Origin: Basidiobolus ranarum
Taxonomy: Eukaryota; Basidiobolomycota; Basidiobolomycetes; Basidiobolales
Reading direction: 5' to 3'
Assembly: GCA_040143965.1 (NCBI GenBank)
Contig: JASJQH010007018.1
Coordinates: forward strand, 1-25,284
Length of the DNA stretch: 25,284 bases
The position numbers were made by a program, and so were the translations under genes. The notes below the pieces were generated by a model that worked only from the letters and a program-made list of their open reading frames with translations, was not told the origin of the DNA and ran no database searches. Shown one piece after another: positions 9,762 through 18,616 of the stretch (position 1 is the first letter of the stretch; every line of letters begins with the position of its first letter).

Positions 9762-12400
9762 CTAATTGGTACTATCTAACAAAGTATAAACATTCAGGTA
9801 AAGAGAATCGATGGGGTTTTGAACTAGTCTATCGAAATACTCCGTATTTAAGTGACCCCACTGGCGATGGATAAGCTTTAAGCGACTTTGCAGAGGGCCC
9901 AAATCTACGGCTGATGGTACTACCAACAAAGTTCTATATAGTATGTTAGCATACGAATACGGAACATATAGCATGGATCTAAATATACCTTTCAAACTCA
10001 TCCTTGGAGGTGACTTTGAAAACTGCAATATTTGCTGCGGCGTCAGATCGCATGGCTGAAGCAGACACGCCATGGTAAGAAGCTAATGTCTCCTGCAATA
10101 TATCGAGCGACGATCCTGCCAAATCAACGAGCTTAATCGTACTTTTCCCCTCATCTTTGCGTTTAATAGCTAATAGATGTTGTGGTGGCATATAGGTTTT
10201 GTAGAAGATGAGATTCGTTCTCAGTTTGAACTGGGAATCAAGCTCTAAAAACAACAGTTGCAGTTATCCAATATTAATGAGATGTCCAAGAGGTTTCTTA
10301 CCTTTGTCTTGAGGTGAATAGGAATACTGACAGTGAATATGCTCATCATAGAAAGAACAAAATACAGGTTCGTTGATTTCATGTTGGACGTGATTGAGAA
10401 CAGGGATGATACCCCCTTGATGGAAGATTCCAAATATCAAGAATCCAAGAATATTGAACAGCACGAAGATCATCTACAGCGTTGCGAGTCAATACAACTG
10501 TTATATTTGCAAGTAAAACTTTGATATGTAATAATCATACCCAGAATCCCCTAGAAGCTGACTTGAGCTTGTCACTCAAGATGAATATGACTGGAAATAA
10601 TATGGGTAACAGAAATCGAGCCTCCTGGTGCGGCATCAATGAGAGCACCGTAATCCCGAATAGGACCGAGTAAGCAAAAACTAGATGTAAAGAATGGTTA
10701 GTTAGGGAGCTATATAGAGTGTACGGTATTTTGAGTAAAGATCTTGCTCTAACAATATCCCCAATCAAATCGTCTTTGATATGAGTCCTGTTCAGACTTG
10801 GGATTTGACAACTCGAAAATACCGAAATATCACAGCGATCGTAGTGGCAAAGTCTTTCATCATATTGTGGAGAACAAACCTGTTTTCAAAAATGTTTCCG
10901 AATAATATTTCCTGTTGAAAATCGCAAGGCGGCATTTATTCTCCAAAAGATAGGCGAGCGGTCCGAGTAAAAGAGGCGTGTATACCAATAAATGTAGATA
11001 CCAAGGGTGAAGTCCATGTAATGAAAGGTTTTCTTTGTTCGAGTTGTAGAGTACATTGTTCAATGGTGTAATAACCAACTCTCCCTGTAAGATTACATTA
11101 GTAGAGAGTACGACACCAAGTATGTAAATGTTTACCTTTTTGAAGCTATCCAGTAATGCAAATGGGTTGAGTAGCAACGGATACAGTTGAGTGACACTCC
11201 GTATCTTTAGCGAGCCGAAATATATGGAGTCGATAAGAATCATAGCCAAACTAGATAGAGCTAGCCCAACAAATAGCGGAAGAATAGCAACCATGAAGGC
11301 GGAAAACTTTGATAGACTGATGTAATTTCGAGTTAAAGGCTTAATCTTTGCTCAATAAAACTTTAGTAACTTCATACATATTTCTCCGGGGATTGCTAAG
11401 TGTTTGGGTTCCAACAGCGTAGAGGTATGCACAACCAATTGGGAAAGCGTAGATCACAAAAGTAATTCGAGTGAATGATCCTAATGCAAATACGAGTCCA
11501 AGGGCTAGAGAAGCCTTTGTTGAGGGAATCTATAATTTAAATGGCTAAGTGAGGTGACATGGAGATATCACAACTAAACAACACAATGTACCTTGAATGC
11601 TGTCGTTGGTACTTTGCCAGCTTGTTTATTGAACTGCGGTATTACAACAGCCACCTGTAAAATGTACCCACATAACGCTAACAAAATAGCCTCGGTAGCA
11701 TTTGAAAACGGTCTTGTGAAGTAAACCAATAACGTATATGAAGACGACAATACTATTAAAGTGGGGTAAGGATCTCGTCGATATATCTTAGCCAATCTGA
11801 ACAAAATAAAGTCTAGAAACCGAGGGATGTTAGATGTCATAAGATGGAAATTTAGGGTACTTCAGTTACTTACCAAAAGCGAAGCTGAATAGTGCGAATG
11901 GCAGTCTTTCGGCGATCAATAGTGTGATTGTATTGATTGGAAGCACTTGAATAATGTAAGTGAGATAATCGGTGCTTTCAGTGGTTCTAAATTGCAACTT
12001 ACTATTGAATCCGTATTGATTTAATGTGTTGTGCAAATATTTAAGAATTGCAAAAGGAATCCCATTTACGAGAGCACTTCAGGAAAATATAGGTCAATTC
12101 ATAATGCATATCAGTGGTTAAAAACCAAATTCATGTGAATAATAGCTTACGGAATGACAATCGAGCGGCAAGGCCATGTAGCATTGTATTCCCATGGCTT
12201 AAATATTTCAAAATGAAAGATGTCACCTAATCCACAGAAACTAAGTCAGTTCTTTGTAACCAATATTTCGAAGTCGGGAATATACCTGCAACTATTTCTG
12301 GTGTTTGGAAAAACTCATCTGGATGTATGTAGCCAGGTAAGAATATACATAATATTCGAAGTATGACCAAAGAGGTATACCAAGTGCGTTGGCATATCAT
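9762..12400 (-). CDS. SMP3: GPI mannosyltransferase 4 (Smp3/PIG-Z, GT22 family), about 678 aa
   Basis: Adds the fourth mannose to the GPI-anchor precursor in the ER lumen, using dolichyl-phosphate mannose. Ten exons: 12400-12286, 12226-12151, 12076-11874, 11812-11592, 11529-11378, 11316-10880, 10773-10541, 10473-10302, 10244-9989 and 9933-9762. Introns are mostly 55-74 bp and phases agree throughout. The lumenal GT22 motif HPDE is at residues 26-29 ([11 protein letters not shown]). [21 protein letters not shown] (about 356), HQEARFLLP (about 450), FGIFHQGG and [11 protein letters not shown] follow in the order seen in PIG-Z. Many hydrophobic membrane spans are evident. The start at 12400 puts the first helix directly before HPDE as in the family; the frame is open further upstream, with another ATG at 12460. 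The intron at 10774-10879 (106 bp) is the least certain. Divergent from the NEK kinase gene. Confidence 0.92.
10774..10879 (-). other. Long, ambiguous intron 6 of the Smp3 gene
   Basis: The donor gtttgt at 10879 and acceptor caaag at 10774 keep the frame (phase 1) but give 106 bp, nearly twice the typical size here. An alternative uses a weaker donor a few bases downstream (gttctc) with the acceptor cccaag near 10805, keeps the other phase and gives about 77 bp. The choice changes only a variable loop between two membrane helices. Confidence 0.5.
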
Positions 12401-12789
12401 TTCGTATTGACCAAGAGTTGAGTTCAAATTATTATTCACGTAGAATTTATGAAGAATCATGACTATCAATTGTCTCGCATTTTTATAAAAAATAGCTACA
12501 AATGAATCAATCTTATGTCTCACCAGTGACGTCAAAAGTTTACTTGGTCAATACGTTTTACTTTACCCGAAGCGCCACTATTGACTTTATATTTTTTGTA
12601 AAATATCGATTATTCAACCAAATATCGGGTTTCAGCTAAAGATATATAATTAGCAACTCATTGTTAGGTTCTACTTCACACTTGCTTCTCGCGATAAAGC
12701 TTAAATTTCATAGCTTTATTTGGTACAATGATCTAGACTATATATTGTGACACTAAAGTGACGGGCTCAACTATACGTTGATTTCTAAA
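12401..12789. promoter_or_regulatory. Divergent promoter between the Smp3 and NEK genes
   Basis: A 389-bp region between two start codons facing away from each other. It contains TTACCCG at 12563-12569, which matches the yeast Reb1 consensus, AT-rich runs around 12580-12650, and a perfect inverted repeat at 12694-12719. Whether a Reb1-type factor acts in this organism is unknown. If the Smp3 start is upstream of 12400, the region is shorter. Confidence 0.55.
12694..12719. repeat. Perfect 8-bp inverted repeat 70 bp before the NEK start
   Basis: Arms ATAAAGCT (12694-12701) and AGCTTTAT (12712-12719) flank a 10-nt AT-rich spacer. Its position in the NEK 5' region suggests an operator-like site or a 5' UTR hairpin. 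It may also be chance in AT-rich DNA. Confidence 0.5.
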
Positions 12790-15001
12790 ATGTCTACAAA
12801 CACCTATATTTACCAAAAGACAATAGGAATTGGCAGCTCATGTCGAGTAAAACTATGCAAAAAGGAGCGAACTGACAAGGAACTAGAATATGTAGTCGTT
12901 AAAGAAGTACCTTTGAAACATGTGGACACAGGACATGGCCATGAAAAACTATTTCAGGAATCTAACATCCTAGCTTCTGTATCTCATCCTAATATCATTG
13001 GATATAAAGAATCGTTCATAGAAAATGACTGCTTATGCATCGTTACAGAATATGCCGAAGGAGGTAGAACGACTTCTGATCAACAACTTGAAATCCTCAT
13101 GTCTAATCTTCGAAAATAGGGGATTTACATGCGTTAATAAAGAAAAGTAGAAGATACTTTGAAGAAGATCAGATCATGAGCTGGTTTACACAGATTGCTC
13201 TTGCTTTAAGTCATATTCATAATATGAATATCATCCATCGTGGTTGGTATCAGCCTGTTAACTTTGGCCTTTATTTAACGTAGAATTTAACTTTCCTTCT
13301 ATAGATGTCAAAACGCAGAACATATTCTTGACGAATATGCAAAAAAGAATCAAGGTCGGTGACTTTGGAATATCGCGTATTTTGAAGGGTGCTGAAAAAG
13401 CCCGAACAATGATAGGCAAGACACTATTGCTCACCATATTCTAGTTTATTGCACTTTGTTGATATTCATTTCAATTGATTAGGTACCCCTTATTATATGA
13501 GCCCGGAGGTATATCAAAACAAACCATATCCTTTAACTCGCCTATAAGTGAGTCTTTGAAACTCTGATTGTTGCCACTTCCTTAACGTAAATACTTATGA
13601 CCAAAAGACTGACGTTTGGGCACTTGGATGTGTTCTGGTAAAGCGATATATTTAAGACCCTTAACTGTCTGAATCTTAATCATAAATAATGATTTTATAG
13701 TACGAGTTGTGCTCCCTACGACACCCCTTCGTTGCCAAGGATATCAAAGCCTTGGTAGTCAGGATATCTGAAGACAATTATCCACCGTTACCCAGGTATT
13801 GCCTTTTGCGTACATCTATACTACATGTGATACTCAAGCCCATTAGTCAGTACTCTTCAGACATAAGATACTTAGTGTCTTGGATGTTGAGCTATGATGC
13901 AGAAAAAAGACCCAATATTCGTGACATCTTAAATACAACCTACGTAAAATATCATTTGAACAGACTCTACAACACATCTTGGTTTGCTACTACTCAAAAG
14001 GCTTTTGCTCAGGTTATTACTACACATATGATCAACTTCAGCTTTAGTCTTAACCATGCTTGTATAGGAGTCCAAGTCCGACCCTCCTAATCCAATGTTG
14101 ACTGTCATTTCAAAGTATATATAGTTCAATACTATTTAGGGAAATGTTCTCCAAGTGACCTTATTTTGTAGGATCCCAAAAAATCCGAACATGTCCAACT
14201 CCTCTTTAAACAAGCCAAAAAGAATCATTTATGTAGATAGAAGCATATAATTATTTTAATTTGACATAGAATGTACTAAATCAATTACCTGAAGAGGAAT
14301 AGTACATTAACCGACACCTCCATGTGAGTAGAACCTCCAGCAATATCTTCAATGTTATGCAGTGTCACTAATAGCCATCAATAGAAATCAACCACTCCAA
14401 ATCTCTATTCCATCTGATTTATCCAACTTATCACTTGTATGTATATGTGTTGGCAATCTTTCAAGTTGACCGTACTATAGCTCACCATTAGCCCAAGCAA
14501 GATGCATTAGGTTCGACAAGGACGAGGATCCCCACCTCTATCAAATCAGGGGTGTCTGACGCTTCAGTATATAAAGATTCGCAAACCGAAGAGTACATGT
14601 AACGATATCATTTCCTTGTTGATTTCTATCATTAACATATTGAGGAAGATTTTTAGGACATCTTAAGCTTCTTCGTATATCGGAGGCAGTCGTGGAATCT
14701 CTAAATATCACACCAGATGACTCCATATACACGTGTGTTCAGACGTTGAAAGACTATCTGGAACATGTTCTGGGAACAAGCAAGGTTCTACAAGGCTACC
14801 GATATGTCATTAAATCCATGATGAAATTCAAAACCGTTAACAAAGCGGAATTAAGGAAAAAATTAGGAGGACATCCTATGAAATTGAAGACTGCTGAATT
14901 GATTATCTTACTAGGTATGTGAAGATTAATTCATTCTAGAATATGTTGATCGCTAAATGGGCGCCTTAGTTTATTCCGAGGAGAAAGCTTACCACGTATA
15001 G
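12790..15001 (+). CDS. NIMA-related serine/threonine kinase (NEK family), 482 aa
   Basis: Fourteen exons: 12790-13063, 13120-13242, 13305-13415, 13483-13525, 13595-13637, 13701-13795, 13847-14012, 14068-14114, 14172-14232, 14295-14323, 14385-14436, 14492-14598, 14649-14914 and 14970-15001 (483 codons with stop). Kinase domain about 7-260: Gly-loop IGIGSSCRV, Lys38, HRD 131-133 followed by VKTQNIFL (the NEK signature), DFG 152-154, and activation segment GTPYYMSPEVYQNKPYDQKT then DVWALG. A Ser/Thr-rich linker follows. The tail VQTLKDYLEHVLG (about 414-426) to the C-terminus resembles the short helical region found after the kinase in many NEKs. NEKs act in mitotic entry, centrosome and cilium biology. 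Intron 3 is GC-AG and intron 4 is AT-AC U12-type. Exons 8-14 are small; the model there rests on phase, intron size and the NEK-like tail. A shorter alternative reads through the exon 7 donor to a stop at 14090 (310 aa). Confidence 0.9.
13416..13482 (+). other. GC-AG intron in the NEK activation segment
   Basis: The exon ends ATGATAG (13409-13415) and the intron begins gcaaga; it ends ttgattag at 13482. Splicing joins G to GT as the Gly of GTPYYMSPE, which is invariant in NEKs. No GT donor nearby keeps the frame. GC-AG introns are a known minority of U2-type introns, and AG followed by GCAAG is their usual donor form. Confidence 0.88.
13526..13594 (+). other. U12-type AT-AC intron (69 bp) in the NEK gene
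   Basis: The intron starts ATATCCTTTA (13526-13535), the exact U12-class AT-AC donor. It contains TTCCTTAAC (13578-13586), the exact U12 branch-site consensus, and ends TAC at 13594, about ten bases after the branch adenosine, the spacing typical of this class. Removing it joins CC to T as a Pro codon and gives QNKPYDQKTDVWALG, precisely the conserved NEK activation-segment region. The intron also contains a strong U2-type donor, gtgagt at 13548, preceded immediately by an in-frame TAA (13545-13547), so use of that site would give a truncated kinase. Confidence 0.9.
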
Positions 15002-15707
15002 ACAATTATTAACTCGAAAGTACTTTGGAATCAATACATCTTGTGGACATGTTTTATATACTGGCGACAGTTCGTACTACATTTTATGGTTTCTTTGAAA
15101 GAATAGCAAATAAACATCTCCCAAGATCCATTCTTGCAACCAACACACTGGAATATTTGTGAACTAAAAAGATTATAAGGAACACAAACCCCAATACAGC
15201 AGCCATTGAACGAGCGTTGATTTTCCACCTAAACGATCATTGGAAGCGAATGTGGTTTGGGAAAGTGTTGTCAAATGTGAAGAACGTTTTGCTGTCTGGT
15301 TTGTTATTTGCCAACCAGTGATAGGATACGCCTTTTCTTTGGCCTATCACTTTTGGAGGCATTCGCGTAACAATCATCTGTAACGGATTTCTGTGTTGGT
15401 AAAGTGATGATTCAAATAAAGCCCAAAGAGAAATGCTTAAATCGGGTTTCACGCATGTTTTGGTAAAGATTATCGTGTATTACCACCACCTATGTCAGAC
15501 AACCAAGCCATCAAAAATCTGGATAATTTCAAAGATAATCTAAATTGGTTCAAATTACAACCTTTATTTTAGATCGATGCTGGCAGTTACAGTAATGCAA
15601 GAAAATGATGTCGCTTCCGAGCCCAATATGTCATGTATGAGTTGGGGGAAACCAGGTTTGGGATGGTTGGATAAATATTGTGCTGTTTATACATTGACAA
15701 TGACGAT
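15002..15707. other. Spacer between convergent genes, with an unexplained open stretch
   Basis: Lies between the 3' ends of the NEK gene and the Ymc1-type carrier gene, so it should hold both 3' UTRs. On the minus strand about 85 codons are open around 15237-15485. Past one stop, the same frame stays open for roughly 40 more codons with a hydrophobic segment, while a second frame with several Cys is open at 15031-15228. I recognise none of these. They may be remnants of a lost gene or chance. Confidence 0.4.
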
Positions 15708-17053
15708 CTACTGCAAGAAGCGCATAGCAAATTCAAAACTAAATCGAAGATGTTAGTTCATTGCAATTGAATTACTTGAAGAGAAAAAACTTACCCAACA
15801 AAAGTGGCCGCATTAGCTGGAGCAGCACGAATAATACATGGAGCAATACCACGGAAGAAGCCAGCCGCACCTTCATGAGCGAAAGTCTTACGAGCGCAGT
15901 CAATCATGGATTTGTACTTCTGGGAGGCAGAATCGAAACTATCAGTCTGAAGTTTGGATTTGATAATATCCTACGTGAAAGTCAACGGTCAGTTACTAAT
16001 AGTAGAGACGTTACTAAGTATATGCGATACTTACAATAGGATAGATTGTCAACCACATAGCATAACCAGCGGCAGCACCAAAGGTACACACTTTCCAGGT
16101 AGGAAGTTGATCTCTAGCTTTGTTCTCTGCTTGCATAGCACGTTGAACCAAGTACTCATAAGCAAGGAAGTAGGCACCATAACCTTGGAACTCACGGATC
16201 ATAGTGGCGACTTGACCTTTATAGATACCACGAAGACCATGTGATTTATAAATCTTTTGGATACAGTCAACAGGTCCTGTATAAAAGACCTTAGAGGGAA
16301 CTTGAGAACCAGCACCACTTGCAATAGCAGGAGCACTAGAAGTTTGGACTTGTAAGCGAGTACGGATGTGTTCAACAGGACCTACAAATATTGTTAACTA
16401 ACTAGAATTTAAGATGGAAGCAAGTAGAGAGATTTTACCAGAAACAATCGAGTTAGCTACACCAGAAGCGGCACCGGCAACATACAATTGTGAAAGAGAA
16501 AGCATGTTCGATTCAGCACCCTTACCGGACCTTCTGTTGATGTCAGTATAAGTACGCTTAACAGCTTCAAGTACGAGAAATTGAATAGAAACACAAGCAC
16601 CAACACCGACAAGGGGAGTGGTGGTTCCCTATTTTTGAAACAGCTAATTAATACGAAGTTCGAGAGAGAGTAATTTAACATATCACCTACCTTGTAGAAA
16701 CCAGCAAATCCTTCTTTGGCAATAGTTTGTTTGACACAGTCAATAGTACCTTTGTACAAAGGAGCAGCACCAGGAGCGGGAGTTGGTTGAGTTTGAAGTC
16801 TCTACATGTGCAATAACATATTTAACCAAATGTTTGAGGTCACTGAATGCTTATATAGTTCACATACCACTTTGACAGTATCAAAAGGCTATTCGAAAGA
16901 CAACAAAAGTAGGAAAGAAACCAATTAATCAACAATCTTAAAGTTTTAGCAAGCTAATGAGATTACCTGGCCAGCAAAAACTTGAAGAATACCACCAGCA
17001 GAACCTGCAACGCAGTCCTTAACAGCACGCATGGAGTCTTCGTTTTTAGTCAT
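15708..17053 (-). CDS. YMC1: Mitochondrial inner-membrane carrier, Ymc1 type (SLC25 family), 320 aa
   Basis: A six-helix carrier of the inner mitochondrial membrane with three repeated halves. Seven exons: 17053-16967, 16888-16868, 16801-16691, 16628-16439, 16381-16035, 15970-15795 and 15738-15708, with introns of 56-78 bp (321 codons with stop). The three carrier signatures are PFDTVKVRLQ (30-39), [10 protein letters not shown] (138-147) and [10 protein letters not shown] (251-260). [35 protein letters not shown] and [19 protein letters not shown] match yeast Ymc1/Ymc2, which have been linked to amino-acid (glycine) transport. Carnitine/acylcarnitine carriers are the next closest group, so the substrate is inferred. 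The start is the ATG at 17051-17053, giving the short N-terminus usual for the family. Exon 2 is only 21 nt and encodes PFDTVKV exactly; the last exon holds only the final nine or ten residues. Confidence 0.94.
16802..16966 (-). other. Two introns isolating a 21-nt exon of the carrier gene
   Basis: Introns 16889-16966 (78 bp, gtaatc to aatag) and 16802-16867 (66 bp, gtatgt to gtag) flank the 21-nt exon 16868-16888. Both are phase 0, so skipping the exon would keep the frame while deleting the first carrier signature. Confidence 0.88.
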
Positions 17054-18616
17054 TGTTAAATACTGTATCAAGAGGCGGGAAGTGATTTAGATAGCTATAA
17101 ATAAACTCAGCGCGATCAATACGAATTGGGCAGAGACTCGTTTTATAAGTGAGATCAGGGCAAGAGCTGATTGGACAAAAGATAATGGGTAAAAAAAAGA
17201 TATACTGTTAAGATTGGTCAACATTGTGTGAGCAAAGTTGACCAATTTGGTTAGAGTAATGAAGAAAATTTAGGCATGCATTACCCAAGATGAGATTTGG
17301 GAGTAAGCAGTCGAGACCGTGTGATCAAAGATCTCAATAATTATCAGCTATATTCTATAGATACGGAGTAAAAGCTAAAGAGACGGTAAGATTAACCAAA
17401 CCTTATTTCACAGAAGATGCGAATAAACCCGGTGAATAGATTTGATTTGATTAGATGAGATATACCATCCACACAATTCTGATGAACAAGTAGAAATATA
17501 TAGGATTCCACTCATCCTTCACAGTGCTCCATCTATTGTAGATAAATCTAAATCCGTAATCTATGTCTTCTCCTAGGAAGCCTGCCTTACCTACACATTT
17601 CCATTTCAAGAGAAGTCTATTAATTCTGTCTCACTCGGTGGCCTCTTGATTGGTTGATTTGCGTGCTTCCCAGAGAAATTATCATAGTACGAGATGGAAT
17701 AGGCAATATGTTTCGATTACCATAAATTGAGTGATTCCATTTATATATATACATAGTTGGAGTCAGCTCTGTTGTCACAAATCAAGCATGCTTTAGATCT
17801 ACTGTTAAAAATCGTGGTTTCGTGATCTATAGTAGTAAGAACAACTGAAGCACTAACTATAGATTTCTAGTGTCCTCAAACACAAGATACTATCGAGGCA
17901 GATTATCTTTTTGTACATTACACCCTGATTCTCTATCTCATCGACCAATGAAACTCTGCTCACAAGGATTAGTTAGCCATTATTCACTTTGATAATTTGT
18001 TGCTCATATCTACCGCTGACTTATTGGCCATATATGTAGAAGAGCAGATCACTATCTTAGCCAAATCCAACGTATAGGGTGGTATTGTGGGAGTAAGGAT
18101 GTCTATTGGAATCTGATGTACATATGGTTTCAATGATCTCGCTCTGAAACTATAGCAATCAGTCTTCACCTCACTCTGGCCAAGTATTATAATAATGTGA
18201 GTATTGGCGTCGTATTCATTGGCTTCAAAGCAATGGGTATCGTTGTCATAATGCACTCATATGACAATCCTTGAAGTTCTGCTTATTTGGTCATGCATAA
18301 AAAAATATCATGTTTTCATGCGATAGTTCGAAGTGAATTGACATAATTAATTGTTGGCAGTATATCTCTTCATATGCTGTACGGAAACCAATTTATTTCT
18401 TTGCCAACCTTCAATGTTTTGGGACTAAAAGGGTTATATTGAGTACACTGATAAGTCGAGCACCCCTCGTATAGCAAATATATCGATGTTGATTTTTTTC
18501 ATTTGAAAGTCATTACTGTAAGTCACTTCGTTGTCGAGTTTCGAATTATACGTTCTATGGAAACCAATTGCGAATAATGTAGGTTGCATATATTACTGTA
18601 CATTATTCTTCGGAAG
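17054..18616. other. Gene-free stretch upstream of the Ymc1-type carrier gene
   Basis: The promoter and 5' UTR of the carrier gene must lie just above 17053. The other end receives the 3' UTR of the Ca3427-like gene. The minus-strand frame at 17984-18256 (90 codons, GTG start) matches nothing I know and has no splice partners. No other feature seen. Confidence 0.5.

Noticed and set aside
13484-13600. Reading the NEK gene as a pseudogene because of the in-frame TAA at 13545-13547
   Set aside because: The stop lies inside an intron with full U12-type signals. Splicing it restores a perfect activation segment, so no damage needs to be assumed.
14511-14540. tRNA T-loop-like GGTTCGA
   Set aside because: No acceptor stem, anticodon arm or D-arm can be folded around it.
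14511-14592. Alternative NEK exon starting at the acceptor gcattag (14510) and ending at donor gtacat (14593)
   Set aside because: Phases also work, but the introns would be 74 and 64 bp with a poorer donor, and the peptide is less like the Ser/Thr-rich linkers of NEKs than the exon at 14492-14598. It is kept only as a minor possibility.
17984-18256. Minus-strand frame of 90 codons upstream of the carrier gene
   Set aside because: GTG start, no family, no introns fitting it. Treated as chance.
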